Shown one piece after another: positions 13,565 to 26,713 of a stretch of DNA of 64,000 nt. The stretch is taken from the NCBI GenBank assembly GCA_963921795.1, contig OY997652.1, forward strand, positions 22,339,678 through 22,403,677. The letters are read 5' to 3'. Each line of letters opens with the position of its first letter. Within the stretch, counting starts at the first letter, position 1. The stretch comes from Nannobrachium achirus. Lineage: Eukaryota > Chordata > Actinopteri > Myctophiformes > Myctophidae. The notes beneath the pieces are model-generated. The model worked only from the letters and a program-made list of their open reading frames with translations. It was not told the origin of the DNA and searched no databases. The position numbers were made by a program, and so were the translations under genes.

Positions 13565-14010
13565 ATTGCGACCGTTAGGTCGCAGTTACTATCAAAACCT
13601 CGACCAGCTGTGAGTCCGTCCGTCCGTCCGTCCGTCCGTCCGTCCGTCCGTCAGTCAGTCAGTCAGTCTGTCTGTCACACGTCACACTTTTGCCCTGCTC
13701 ATATCTCCGCAACCGTTGCCCAGATCCATGCCAAATTTTGCACACATACTCCTTGCCTGCCAAACCACAACCTCCATCAATTCACACATGACCCTCTTCT
13801 AGCGCCACCATGAGGCCGATTCTTGCAAAACAAATCTTTGGACACAGCTCCTAAATATTTTGTCCTAAAATCACGCAAATCGGTACACAGTATGTCTACA
13901 CTCATGTCATCAACATGGATCTGTCCCATATAGCGCCACCTTCAGGCCGATTTTTGAAAACACATTTTTGGACACTGCCCTAAAATCACCCTATTAGGGA
14001 GTCTTACTGG
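13565..14010 (+). mobile_element. Helentron-like family A element, short
   Basis: ATTGCGACCGTTAGGTCGCA, then a run of GTCC units (13610-13660), the TAGCGCCACCATGAGGCCGA core, and the end TTAGGGAGTCTTACTGG without the terminal hairpin. Confidence 0.75.
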
Positions 14011-14083
14011 TAGTGTAATAGCGCAATAAGGGTAATAGTGTAATATTGTAATAAGTGTAATAATATAATAGTGTAATAGTGTA

Positions 14084-14690
14084 ATTGCGACCGTCAGGTC
14101 GCAGTTACTATCAAAACCTCCACCAGCTGTCAGTCTGTCAGTCAGTCTGTCAGTCAGACTTTCAGTCACACTTTTTCCCTTCTCATAGTGATTTTGGCTG
14201 CCAAACCACTACCCCCATTTCTCCCTCTTCTAGCGCCACCATGAGGCCGCTTCTTGCAAAACAAATATTTGGACACTGCTCCTACAAATTTTGCCCTAAA
14301 ATCACGCAAAGCGGTACACAGTATGTCTACACTGTCCAAGATAGCGCCACCATCAGGGCGATTTTTCAAACACATTTTTGGACTCTGCAAAGCGTGATTT
14401 TAGGATGCCCTGATGGTGGCGCTATCTCGGACAGATCCATGCTGATGACATGAGTGTAGACATAATGTGTACCGCTTTACGTGATTTTAGGGCAGAATTT
14501 GTAGGAGCAGTGTCCAAAAGATTATGTGTTTTGCAAGAAGCGGCCTCATGGTGGCGCTAGAAGAGGGAGAAATGGGGTAGTGGTTTGGCAGCCAAAACCA
14601 CTATGAGAAGGGCAAAAGTGTGACTGAAAGTCTGACTGACAGACTGACTGACAGACTGACAGCTGGTGGAGGTTTTGATAAGAATGCACT
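14084..14690. repeat. Head-to-head family A copies forming the palindrome centre
   Basis: A forward 5' part starting ATTGCGACCGTCAGGTCGCA meets its own inverted copy. AGATAGCGCCACCATCAGGG on the left faces CCCTGATGGTGGCGCTATCT on the right, about 50 bp apart. Confidence 0.8.
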
Positions 14691-14716
14691 ATTACACTAT
14701 TTCACCTATTACACTA

Positions 14717-15879
14717 CCAGTAAGACTCCCTAATCGGGAGATAAGCGACCGTTGGTCGCTTATCTCCACAAAAAGGCCAAAAGTTTGTTTTACCAAAATC
14801 GTCCTGATGGTGGCGCTGGATGGGACAGATGCGTTTTGATTACATGACTGTGCGATTTGTGTGATTTTAGGGCAAAATCTGTAGGAGCAGTGTCCAAAAA
14901 TGTGTTTAAAAAAATTGGCCTGAAGGTGGCGCTAAATGGGACAGATCCATGTTGATGAGATGAGTGTAGACATACTGTGTACCGATTTGCGTGATTTTAG
15001 GGCAAAATATGTAGGAGCAGTGTCTCTGTGTAGCGATTTGTGTGATTTTAGGGCAAAATCTGTAGGAGCAGTGTCCAAAAATGTGTTTAAAAAAATCGGC
15101 CTGAAGGTGGCGCTATATGGGACAGATCCATGTTGATGAGATGAGTGTAGACATACTGTGTAGCGATTTGCGTGATTTTAGGGCAAAGATTGTAGGAGCA
15201 GTGTCCAAAAATGTGTTTTAAAAAATCGGCCTGAAGGTGGCGCTATATGGGACAGATCCAAGTTGATGACATGAGTGTAGACATACTGTGTACCGATTTG
15301 TGTGATTTTAGGGCAGAAATTTTAGGAGCAGTGTCCAAAAATGTGTTTTGCAGAATCGGCCTCATGGTGGCGCTAGAAGAGGGCCATATGAGAAATGAGA
15401 GGTGGGGTCTCCGCGCCGCCGAGGCGGACGAATAGGTACCGGCCCCGGCTCTCCCGGTCGCTCCTAGCCCGAGTTAAGGCATTTTATGTGAGCTGCAGTG
15501 GAGGGGGTCCTCCACTGGGGGCGCCACCACTTTTGCATCCGTTCTGGAGCACCAGGAGTCGGTGGTCCCCGGGAATTCCCCGTGAGCAGCCCCGTTGGGG
15601 TGGTCTTTTTTGCACATTTGGTCATTTTTTACACCTGGGGGTCCCCCAGGGACCTGGGGGTCCCTGGAGCTCCGGGGGTCCTTCGAGGTTGTAGTTTGGC
15701 AGGCAAGGAGTTTGTATGGAAATTTTGGCATGGATCGGGGCAACAGTGGCGGAGATATGAGTAGGGGGAAAGTGTGACGTGTGACGAGTGACGTGACGGA
15801 GGGAAGGACAGGCTGACGGCTGGTGGAGGTTTGGATAGTAGAGAGTGTAAAAGTAACTGCGACCTACTACGGTCGCAAT
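14717..15879 (-). mobile_element. Helentron-like family A element, reverse, with internal tandem units
   Basis: Reverse copy with the 3' hairpin intact (14737-14767, stem GGAGATAAGCGACC, loop GTT) and the 5' end GGTCGCAAT at 15871-15879. Between them a roughly 150-bp unit (GATTTTAGGGCAAAATCTGT... GGTGGCGCTATATGGGACAG) is repeated about four times. Confidence 0.8.
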
Positions 15880-16889
15880 TAAACACACTTATTGCTAACC
15901 AGCCATGGACCCCCTTGGAAACCCCTCAGGGACCCCCAGAGGTCCCCGAACCACACTTTGAGAACCAGCCATGGACCCCCTTGGAAATCCGTCATGGACC
16001 TCCAGAGGTCCCCGAACCACACTTTGGGAACCAGCCATGGCTGTACGTGTACCAGGCTGTTGTGAACCAGCCATAGAAACCCTGGGGGTCCCCAAACCAC
16101 ACTTTGGGAACCAGCCATGGACCCCCTTGTAAACCCCTCATGGACCCCCTGCCTGCCTGCATGTTGATCCTATTACTTGTTGGATGTTAGACTAGCCTAC
16201 AGCTTTTATTTTGAAGTTGTGTACCATGTGACTTGACACGTGGTCACGTGACATTCATGATGACGATTTCTTTCCTGGACTTGAAAATTGAATAATGGGC
16301 CTATTTTTTGTTTGTCGGTTCCAAATCAAATAATGCCAAAATATGAATCACACATTCAAAAAATTGAGCAAATTTTAAGCATTTTCCTGATTTTTTTGTG
16401 GGCTAGAAAATTGGAAAAATTGGCCCATTTTTTGATTGTTGTAATGGGGTAAAAAATTAAGAAATACCTTTTTCAAGATGTTTTTCCTTTGTCGGTTCCA
16501 AATCAAATAATGACAAATATGAATCACACATTTAAAAAATTGAAGCATTTTCCTGATTTTTTTGCAAGCTAGAAATTTGGAAAATTGGTCCATTTTTTGA
16601 TATTCGTAATGTGGTAAAAAAATGAAAAATAACTTTTTTAAAGATGTTTTTCCTTTGTCGGTTCCAAATCAAATAATGACAAATATGAATCACACATTTA
16701 AAAAATTGAAGCATTTTCCTGATTTTTTTGCAAGCTAGAAAATTGGAAAAATGAACCAATATTTGATTTTATGGGGAGCTAGAAAATTAGAAAATTGAGA
16801 GAAAAATGATTTTTTAAAATTGAATTCCTATTGAAAATCTAACGATACTTTAGTACCCTGACCGAGGCAGACTATTTTCACTACTTGAC

Positions 16890-17640
16890 CACACTAAACT
16901 CAGCATAATCAAGTGAATACTGGAGATGTGGTGTACGGCATGGATTTCTACACAGAGAGGGCAATTATTTCAACATAAGATGCTGCATTCAAGTTCGGGA
17001 GAGTTTGGACAAGGCAATTCTCTTGAATGCTGCCTTCAGCATTTGCATTTCTTTCACCATAGTGAAAACTGCATTCATGGTCTGGAGAGAGGGTACTTGT
17101 TACAGACGGGTATAAGGGCAGGGGCTCAAGCCCCCTTTAATGTCTATGTGTGCCTGATAGTCAAGCTTGTAGATCAACCCCTCCCCCTCCACCCCCACCC
17201 CCCAAGTGCCAGAAAATGCCAGACATCCTGCATGTGTCTTGTTTGCAGATAACTGTTTGAAATACATCCTAGATCTCACATCCTGTGTTTTGGCCAAAAG
17301 CTCAGAGATGACCCAACGATGAACCCAGTCATAGTCCCACCAAATGAGATTGTCTGAATTCAGCCGCACAGTAGGCTAATGCCAGCGATTAGCATCTTAC
17401 AACAAAGCAGGACTCACTTGGATATAGACAATCATTTTTGGGTGCACTTGCACATGTACGGTAACCGAGTGCGCACGTGTCCTTCCGTCAGACCATCTGT
17501 CCATCTGTGTGCGTGCGTATTTGACTAATACTAGAAAATACTGTTCCTGAAGAAACAGTGTGGGCTCGCTTCAAGCAACAAAAAACAAATAGTATAAAAA
17601 GTGCAAATTGATCAGCTGTTATCCATTCTCCTAACTATCA
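16890..17640. other. mapk10 intron 6b-7, no gene
   Basis: Mostly unrecognised sequence after the remainder of the split hAT-like element. No exon or repeat structure is supported. Confidence 0.4.
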
Positions 17641-17662
17641 TTAGTTACGCACCTGCTTGGTG

Positions 17663-17664
<2 letters not shown>

Positions 17665-17739
<75 letters not shown>

Positions 17740-17759
17740 TTTTTTTAAATATATATTTA

Positions 17760-17828
<69 letters not shown>
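17665..17828. repeat. (GT)n followed by (AT)n microsatellite
   Basis: About 72 bp of GT, a short AT-rich spacer, then about 62 bp of AT. Apparent frames on both strands here are repeat artefacts. Confidence 0.98.
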
Positions 17829-17841
<13 letters not shown>

Positions 17842-17849
17842 AAGATTTG

Positions 17850-18012
17850 TTTTGGGGCTTTTATGCCTTTATTGATAGGACAGTAGACTGACAGGAAATG
17901 GGGAGAGAGATGGGGAGTGATACGCAGCAAAGTTCAATCAGGATTCGAATCCGCAACACGCTGTCAGGCATCAGAGCCTCTGTGGTATGCGCCCAGACCG
18001 CTAGGCCAGCCC
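17850..18012 (-). repeat. tRNA-derived SINE, minus orientation
   Basis: Contains GACAGTAGACTGACAGGAAA, GAGATGGGGAGTGATACGCA and a reverse B-box-like GGATTCGAATCC, with a tRNA-like head ending CTAGGCCAGCCC. The second copy is at 62097-62255. Confidence 0.8.
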
Positions 18013-18204
18013 ATAACAGTATATTTTGAGTACTAAAGTTCTCAAAATATACTGTTATGTTATCATAACATCACATTGAAGATCAGCCTTTTTTTAATAG
18101 CCAAATGACATACAACTTGAGTTGCTTAATCTGCAAGCTGTCAATGCTGTAATTTGATTGGAGTTACAATATTTCCCTCTCCTCCACTGGGCTCCTGGCA
18201 TGGG

Positions 18205-18610
18205 CACTTGAGCCTCTCCAATTGATCCAAAATGCTGCAGCACGATTGGTCTTCAAGCAGCCAAAATTCTCACGTCTCCCCCCTTTGCCGCTCCCTTCAT
18301 TGGCTCCTGATTACTGCCCTGAAACACTGATGCTGGCCTTCAAAGCAGCCAAAGGTATGGCACTTCAAAGCCTGATCGAACTCTACAACCCCATCTGTTC
18401 ACTCAGATCAGCTAACACAAGGGAAGCTGACAGAACCCTCGCTAAAAAACCCAGGACAACGATCCATTTGTCCTAGAATCCTTTCCCTCCTGGCCCCCAA
18501 ACTGTGGAATAAACTCCCCATTGCACTTAGAACGGCAGACTCACTCCCTATAGCTTCCGCGGTCTGAAGACTCACCTCTTCAGACTCCACCTTAGCCCAT
18601 ACTGTAGCAC
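18205..18610 (+). pseudogene. Non-LTR retrotransposon RT C-terminal fragment
   Basis: The frame from 18222 reads MIQNAAARLVFKQPKFSRLP, later ETLMLAFKAAKGMALQSLIE and LRSANTREADR, then frame-shifted LAPKLWNKLP. IQNAAARLVF...L..K..GMA..L..L..P is the conserved tail of fish LINE reverse transcriptases. It is truncated and frameshifted, hence not functional. Transcriptional sense is opposite to mapk10. Confidence 0.8.
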
Positions 18611-18691
18611 TTACCGTAGCACTTGCCTACCCTCAAGCCTCAATGACCATACCTGTATTTTAGATAGCATTTTTTATACGTTTTTTTTTGT

Positions 18692-18838
18692 AAGTAAATA
18701 ATTGTAATGGAATACAAGTACAATATGTCCTTAGCAGTAAAAGTATTGAAAATTGGAAATACTCCGGTAAAGTACAAATACCTCAAAATTGTACTTAAGT
18801 ACAGCACTTGAGTACATGTACTTTAGTTACTTTACACC
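18692..18838. mobile_element. hAT-like AAGTACTTAAG family fragment
   Basis: 3' part of the CAGTGGTGG family (TACAAATACCTCAAAATTGT then GTACTTTAGTTACTTTACAC), abutting the next hAT-like element. Confidence 0.75.
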
Positions 18839-19231
18839 AGTGGTTCTCAACCTGTGGGTCAGGTGTCTCAGGACCCCCAAGGGGGTCCCCAGATGATTAA
18901 TTTAATGTGCAACACTGTTTTCTCACTCAACAGTAAACAAATCAACATACAATTTAAGAGTATAGACTGGTATATGCACATTTCTAAAGTGACAATTTAA
19001 GGATTTGTATTACTTCTAAAATGACAAATGAAACATTGGCCAAATATTCGAGGCAGAAATTGTGAAAATAGACGATTTACATGCTGAGCATGTAGATCGG
19101 CTATTTTCACAATAGAACGGTATTATACAAAATGTAATTCCTCAACTCTTTGTGCTCATCAGGGGGTGGGGGGTCCCCAGTTTAAATATGATTATTTTGG
19201 GGGTCACGGCCTGAAAAGGTTGAGAACCAGT
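18838..19231 (+). mobile_element. hAT-like element, CAGTGGTTCTCAACCTGTGG family, complete
   Basis: Left end CAGTGGTTCTCAACCTGTGG, right end AAAAGGTTGAGAACCAGT. It carries the hairpin module at 19058-19113 flanked by ATTGTGAAAATAG and its complement. It serves as the empty-site reference for the split copy at 11694/16863. Confidence 0.85.
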
Positions 19232-19441
19232 TCTTTACAGCACTGCCGCCCTCGTCCCATTCAAACATCCCTCTCTCTACCCCCATCCATCCTGCCTCCT
19301 CACAGACACTGCCAGCAGAGGTGGGAGGCTGCCAGCACCGTCAGCGAGCAAGCCATTACCTCATCCTCCTGGAACGTCACACACTGCCACCTCTCCCTTT
19401 AGTCTCCATTGCACTTTGGCTGAGCACACAATGCAGGGAGG

Positions 19442-19445
<4 letters not shown>

Positions 19446-19502
<57 letters not shown>
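19446..19502. repeat. (GA)n microsatellite
   Basis: About 57 bp of GA dinucleotide repeat. Confidence 0.98.
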
Positions 19503-19506
<4 letters not shown>

Positions 19507-20092
19507 CACATTATGCAGACAGAAAGAGGGGGGGTGGGTTCTTATATCCACAGAATGTTTTATCCATGGTTGTTAAGCAGTTTTGCTGGATTCACCCAGT
19601 TTTAGAATTCCTGCCGATCTGAGGTTTCGATTCAGATTGTGGTATTTGATGGGTTTTTTTCGTGGGCACGAAATCCCGCCGGTGAAATGGCAAAAATCAG
19701 GCGTGAACAAAAGAGGAGAGGGAGTCATACAAGCTAAGTTCTAAGTGTAAATGTTACGCTTGTATAAGCTACAACAGTGGTTATCAAACTTTTCAATTTC
19801 AAAGACCCCCAGTTTGGTATACAATAGGCCACATTAGACCCCTGGGGGTCCCTGAACCTTACTTTGAGAACCACTGCACTACAGAAGCACAGTAGAGCTC
19901 AGTTTGGAGTTTGAGGACAGACAGAAGGATACGATCTGGGACCGGAACCCAAGCAAGTGAAAACAGCAGATCTACAAGCTCACAACGCGTCGCTTCACGC
20001 CATAGCTTGTAGATCGGCTATTTTCACTGCGTCTTAGTTTTCTTTTGTTTATTAATGAAATTACTTCATTCATAAAGTCATTGCATTATTCA

Positions 20093-20545
<453 letters not shown>

Positions 20546-20755
20546 AAGATACATACATACATATGGGGTGGCTACACACACGCGTCGTACTGGCATATTG
20601 AAAAACACACCAAGACTACACATTTGTGACCTGTTCTTTTTTTGTTTTCAAAGCAGAAGGTGTATAGGTTCTCCAAATAACATTTATTATCAATTCAACA
20701 GATAATTATTAGGCAGATTTATTTAGGGAAGTAAGGTGGTAATTTTATAAATTGA

Positions 20756-20808
20756 GGACACACACTCGCTCGCACGCACGCGCGCGCACACGCACGCGCG
20801 CGCACACG

Positions 20809-20906
<98 letters not shown>
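20756..20906. repeat. (CA)n / (CG CA) microsatellite
   Basis: CGCACACGCACGCG-type start followed by about 85 bp of pure CA. Confidence 0.98.
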
Positions 20907-20907
<1 letters not shown>

Positions 20908-21336
20908 CAGGGGTGTCTGCCTCAAGGTAACTAACAGTCGACTACGGTACATCCCCTCACACATAGACAGCTCTCCGCAGATGCTCCAATTAGCACAACC
21001 ATCAATATTCATAGTGCGCGAGCAAAGGAAGGGGAGAAAGGGAAATGAGTTCCTCCTCCTGCCAAAAGAACGCCAAGAATAGATCGTCGGAGGGAACAAC
21101 TGTTGCTTCGCCCCCGCACCAAACAAAACAAAGAAGAATCCAATAGACCGACTTCATGGCCTGGTTAATGTTAATGATGTGTGTTATTGCGTGATGTGTT
21201 GAAAGATCAGTAGAGATGCTGATAGAGATGTTACAAAGTAAAGTGTGAGTTTGTTTGAATTAGAGCAGTGGTTCCCAAACTTTTTAGGTCGACACCCAAA
21301 AGAGAAATCAGACGTTCGCCCCGGGACCCAAGCATA

Positions 21337-21490
21337 GTGAAAACAGCAGATCTACAAGCTCACAACGCATGTACCGGTGCAAAGACAGTTATATAATTTA
21401 TTTTCAAAGCAGAGGGTGTAGGTTCTCCAAATAACATTCACAATGCGTCGCTATGCACCGCGTTGTGAGCTTATATATCCACTATTTTCA
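21337..21490. repeat. Hairpin module split by a 45-bp insert
   Basis: GTGAAAACAGCAGATCTACA on the left pairs with the GCGTTGTGAGCTTATATATC half on the right. Between them lies TTTTCAAAGCAGAGGGTGTA and following bases, nearly repeated at 20645-20690. Confidence 0.7.
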
Positions 21491-21769
21491 CTACTATTTT
21501 CACTCTTTACTTCATAAACATTTGTTTTCTCATTTATTTCCATAAAATAAATATAATAATACTTTTTGAAATAATAATAAATAAAAACAAAATGTAGGAA
21601 AATAAAATTAGGGGACCCATAAAAATGCGTCTCGACCCAGTGTTTGGGAACCAGTGGGTTAGAGTAACTACAGCTACCTCAGTATTGGACAGGGAACTTA
21701 TGGCCAGGTGCACAGAACAATTCGCACAATTACCCATCCCATCTTGGGCCTGAACACATTATTACGCAA

Positions 21770-22110
21770 TATTTTATGCTTTAAATATTAAAGAAAAATC
21801 TTGAAAATTCATGCACATCTTTCAATATTTTGACCCGATTCTATAAGTGTCTTCTAAATCTTTCTAAGTGTTTTTTTTTTTTTTTTACTATGTTTCTGTC
21901 AGTGGTTCTCAAAATGTTTCATGCCAAGGACCCCCAAAACTACATGTATTTGGCCACGGACCCCCATCTCAAAATATGTTGTTCCAGGGACCCCCCCCCC
22001 CCCCCCCATCTCAAAATATTGTATCAGGGACCCCCCAGAAGCAAATATTTGAGTTACAAATGTTCGTTTTCAAAAAGATATATTCAAAAAATAATAATAG
22101 GCCTAAATGG
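21770..22110. mobile_element. GGACCCCC-family element
   Basis: TTTTATGCTTTAAATATTAA, GTTCTCAAAATGTTTCATGC and several ACCCCC runs, ending GCCTAAATGGGTTA, complementary to the TAACCCATTTAGGC left end seen elsewhere. Confidence 0.65.
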
Positions 22111-22119
22111 GTTATACTC

Positions 22120-22385
22120 CACTCCACTTACAAGCAACCCTGCCTCTCTGAGCTCCTCCGTCATGGTGTCCCCTCCAACTCCCTCATGGGTCATGTCCAC
22201 TGGTGCCAACCTCCTGGAGATCCCCAGGACCAAACAACTCAACCTGGGATTGTACAGCATTTGTTCAGTAGCTAGCTAGCCTCTCCCCCGTGGAACACAC
22301 TCCCTGACCACGCCAACCTCATTCAGAACCACTCTCAAAGCCCTCTTCAGACTTGATTATTGCTTTCCCCAGCTAAACTCTATAT
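22120..22385 (+). pseudogene. LINE 3' fragment
   Basis: Short frames such as WGTHSLTTPTSFRTT-like (CCCGTGGAACACACTCCCTG then CTCAAAGCCCTCTTCAGACT) resemble the WNSLP...LK..LFRL end of fish LINE reverse transcriptases. Heavily decayed. Confidence 0.5.
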
Positions 22386-22748
22386 TTCCATGTTATGTGA
22401 CTTTGAGTACAGAAGCGCTTATCCCACAAACTAATTTGAATGGGGTCCCACGTAGTGGGATGTGTGTGAATTACTAACTCTGGCTCCAGCAGTTGTTCAA
22501 TTGTCTGAAAAACATAATACAAAAATCAATAATGGTTCTGGCTCGACATGGTGACTATTCTGCCCAACGGGCACCGGTCTGTGTTCTCCAACATTACTTC
22601 AGAGACTCCTACATTCATCAAACACCCCCGGCCACAGGACTAGTAGATCATGCCCAGATGATTTGTCCTGCCACTTTCCACAGATGTGCTAGTTAGTGTT
22701 ATTCATCTTGTTATGTGTCTAATTTCTTCTGTTACATTACAGTATATC

Positions 22749-23244
22749 CAGTGGTCTAAAAAGTACTTCATTTTAGTTTTACTTAAGTAAAAGTATCAAT
22801 ACTGCAATATAGAAATACTCTGTTACAGTCCGGAATTCAAAATTGAGTTGAGTAAAAGTACAAAAGTATTGGAATCAAAATGCACTTAAATATACCAAAA
22901 GTAGACAGTACTCATTATGCAGAAGGCCCCATTTCAGTTTTCAAATGTATACAAATCTTTTGAAAATAGCAGATCTACAAGCTCACAATGCATCGCATCG
23001 CGACGCATTGTCAGCTTGTAGATCGGCTCTTTTCAAATGGCCAAAATGTATATAGGGCTGAAGTTAATTTGGGTTTTGTAATAATGATGATCAAAATCTA
23101 CAAAGTAACTAACGTTTTTAAATACATATAGTGGAGTAAAAGTACAATATTTGGATCCAAGATGTCGTGGAGTATTAAAAAAAATTGTAAAGTAGAAATA
23201 ACTCGAAAGTGTACTTAAGTACTGTACATTACTTTCCACCACTG
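22749..23244. mobile_element. hAT-like AAGTACTTAAG family element, complete
   Basis: Left CAGTGGTCTAAAAAGTACTT, right GTACATTACTTTCCACCACTG (inverted). A hairpin module lies at 22963-23037. Confidence 0.85.
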
Positions 23245-23680
23245 AGTATATCATGGATGGTTGGAATGCCATCAAATATCTTTCCTCTTTCTGTTTATGC
23301 CAAACCATCTTGAATAGAGACAGCAGTATCAGTATCGTGGTGCAGCAGAAACCAATGATGATTATCCCCACAGCATTTAGCGGTTTCTCCTCAGAACAGT
23401 AAAAAAAGTAAAAAGCCTGGTAGACTTTTTGACCAATGGCCGTACCTTGTTTATCTATTCTGATGCAGCACCACGCATAAAATACATGTAAGAAGAAAAC
23501 AGCATCCCACAGACAGTGTATCCATTGAATGTAGGGCAACAGACAAGGGACAACTGCAGATATTTACATATTAGTCCATATTTAGACAATTTCTTAAACC
23601 GAAATACTAGGCCTATATGGTGAGAAATGACTTCAAATAAGAACATTTCTCGAAACTGCTGAGAAATCAGCTGTCATTAA

Positions 23681-24074
23681 CTCATTGAGTGCCATTGATT
23701 AAACAATGATCGCTAGTGCCAGGGTTTTTTATATATATTTTTTCTTATTTCCGAGGCTCTGAGAAAAGAGAACCCTGCTTCCTTGTCGCAATCGTATTTT
23801 CTTTCACCCAGAACAGAAAAATGTAAATCGCGGCCATCCATGATTTTGTTGCGGTCGGTAGAGAAGGGCTTGTTTTAAACAAGAACGTGATCTGGAGTTA
23901 GATTATGAGATAAATCCATTTTTGTGAATTTCATAACACTGGCCTGTATGGAAAACCTATTAAATTATCTCCTGTCACATTGTGGGAATTTTGAGTTTTT
24001 CTCTCTTGCCACAGACCGCAAGCTACGGTTTAATATAAAACCTTATCAATTTCGTCAATCTCGCATCCGGTGAG
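23681..24074. mobile_element. TTAA-flanked MITE (CTCATTGAGTGCCA family)
   Basis: Flanked by TTAA (23677-23680, 24075-24078). The left end CTCATTGAGTGCCATTG is shared with 60343; the right end is GGTGAG. Confidence 0.75.
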
Positions 24075-24454
24075 TTAATATGAAGAATCGTGACATATCT
24101 CAGTGATGTTGCCACCGTTTGCCAGCCCCCACCGTTGCCCTGGGGGCGGGTGCGGACAACCACCTGCCTACTATGATACAACATGGACTTAGTGACCAGC
24201 TGCTACTTGACAGCAGAGGGGTTTCACGGGGAGGCACAATGCTAATGGGGGACACAGTGCAATGGGCCAATTTTGCAATGGGCCTGGTGTACAAGATACA
24301 CTACACCACTAAGATACCCATGTAGGCCTATCTGACAAAATACTTCCTAAATGTCAAGGATGTCCACAATTACAACACCAGAGGCAGCTCCACAAATCAC
24401 GTTCAACCCGGATTTGACTCTAAAAAAAGGTTCAAATTCATTCTCTTGCTATAT

Positions 24455-24838
24455 ACAGGTATGTGGAACGCCCAGCTCCGGTCACTTATAGGCGGCTGCT
24501 ACTCGAGACTTGTAATAGACTAAGCCCATACTTGCCTCCCCTTTTCCACTGTAAATATATTTTATTTATTTTCTTCTTTCTTTTTCTTTTTCTTCTTTAT
24601 GACTGTTATTCTTTTTCTATTGCTATTGATGTTACTCTAGTCTACATAGTGCTGTGTTCTATCCGTCTGTCATTCAATGTTATATGAGATACATAAAGGT
24701 TTCCTGTGTAAATAAGCCGAAAAGTTGACTAGGATCTCCTTTCAGTTGACCAGCTAATTGTACCATCATGAAACTGTACCTTTTCCTATGCAACCTTCTA
24801 ATAAAGTCTTCAATCAATCAATCAATCAATCAAACAAA
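24455..24838 (+). repeat. LINE 3' tail with (CAAT)n end
   Basis: CCTTTTCCTATGCAACCTTC then TAATAAAGTCTTCAATCAAT and CAAT repeats. The same 3' tail is at 48955-49205, so both are 5'-truncated copies of one retroposon family. Confidence 0.75.
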
Positions 24839-25019
24839 CAGTTATCCCTCCCAGCTCCATGCACTCTCCGACTGATTAGTAAGAGTCACTAATGCAGCAA
24901 GAACACCATCCCCTGCTGGCGAAACGCTGCCAGTTGTGTTCATTGTAGCCCAGCCACGCCCGAGGCACCACAGAGTAATCGGACCCCGGTCTCCAGGCCA
25001 ATTATTTTCATGTTATTGT

Positions 25020-25270
25020 AAAAAACTATCTTCTATATCGTCACTGTCGGTCAGAAACCTCGTATCTAGAGGTGTCAGATTTGCACGCTTTTTCGTAAAG
25101 TAAAGCCCTGCTTCATCATACAAGACTGTCACACAAAACTAGTGAAAATAGCTGATCTACAAGCACGTTGTGTGCTTGTAGATATTTTCACTATTTCAAT
25201 CATGTTTAAAATGATAAATACAAAACGGTTTTGGACATAGTACAAGGTTTCCACCCGACAACAACGATAT
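25020..25270. mobile_element. Decayed element with hairpin module
   Basis: GTCACTGTCGGTCAGAAACC at left and GGTTTCCACCCGACAACAAC at right are inverted. The centre carries a hairpin module (25141-25195). Related pieces lie near 905, 32940, 33890 and 48240. Confidence 0.65.
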
Positions 25271-25417
25271 ACAGAAATGACTGCTTAACCACTCCGACCC
25301 CGAGGTCCCTATTTTGAGCATTGAAATAATTAAAAGATGTTTGGAAAATACATACTTTTGTAGATGTTTAAGACAACAGGGCTTCGGTGATTAGCAAGTA
25401 AAAAGTGGTTACCGTCA

Positions 25418-25579
<162 letters not shown>

Positions 25580-26205
25580 TTAAATACGGTGTTAGATTCA
25601 GTGTGGGAGAAAAACATTATTCAGAAAGATGAAACACAGAGATATATTATTATGAAACAAACACAGAGACAGATGGTAGAAACCCTGTTCTCTGTGCCTG
25701 TGTGCCTGCGTGCATGCGTGCGTGTATAGGAGGTACTGTTTAGACAGAAGAAAGAAAAGAGAGAAGCAGAAGGAAAGAGATTGTAACAAGCAGCAGCACA
25801 ACAGAACTGAAAGTAAATCCATCTCCCAAGCCTCGCACATCCATGTTAACATTATTGTCATAGAGGAGCTAAAGCAGGACAAACTACTAAATGAGTGAAG
25901 ATTTAGGTTATTTTAAAGTATCAATCCAAGTTGCAGTTACTCTTTGCAGGGATGCAAGATCATTGCAACAGTTGTTCAGCCCAACTAATTTTGAACGAAT
26001 CTTTCACATGAACATCCAGCAGAGTTGGTTATAGGGTGTTATAGGAGGGCAGGGGCAGGGCACAAACATATTTTAAAGGGTGAGGAAGGTACCAAAGTGT
26101 TTCGACAGATCTACATCACGGCAATTATTATGATGTATCTGTTTGTCAGGCATGCTCTTCCAAAATCAGAGCGCTGAGGTCCCAAATGGCATCACGACAC
26201 ATTTA

Positions 26206-26634
<429 letters not shown>

Positions 26635-26713
26635 TCATGGCCAAAATGGATGGACTAGAAATGAATACCTCCAGTGTTTGTATGTCCTACGCTGTGAATG
26701 ATGCCATGATTAA

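Larger units (their letters stand above)
11927..16862. mobile_element. 4.9-kb near-symmetric foldback element with 8-bp TSD
   Basis: Termini read GTCAGGGTACTAAAGTATCG inward from both sides and are identical for over 100 bp. The 8-mer cgaggcag is duplicated at 11919-11926 and 16863-16870. Comparison with the uninterrupted relative at 18838 shows that this 8-mer occurs once there. Each arm has, from outside in, AT-rich sub-repeats (CCGACAAAGGAAAAACATC units), a block of GGTTCCCAAAGTGTGG repeats, then inward-facing (GTCY)n elements. The centre of symmetry is near 14.39 kb. No transposase frame is present. The 8-bp duplication suggests hAT-type mobilisation. Confidence 0.9.

Noticed and set aside
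17641..17842. ORFs of poly(Val-Cys), poly(Thr-His) or poly(Tyr-Ile) here and at 20.7, 35.0, 42.7, 54.7, 57.5 and 60.0 kb
   Set aside because: Translations of dinucleotide microsatellites with no coding meaning.
23398..23430. FYFFYCSE resembling the extreme N-terminus of JNK3
   Set aside because: It lies in the 6a-6b intron, downstream of several coding exons, and the residues after it do not match, so it cannot be the missing first exon.
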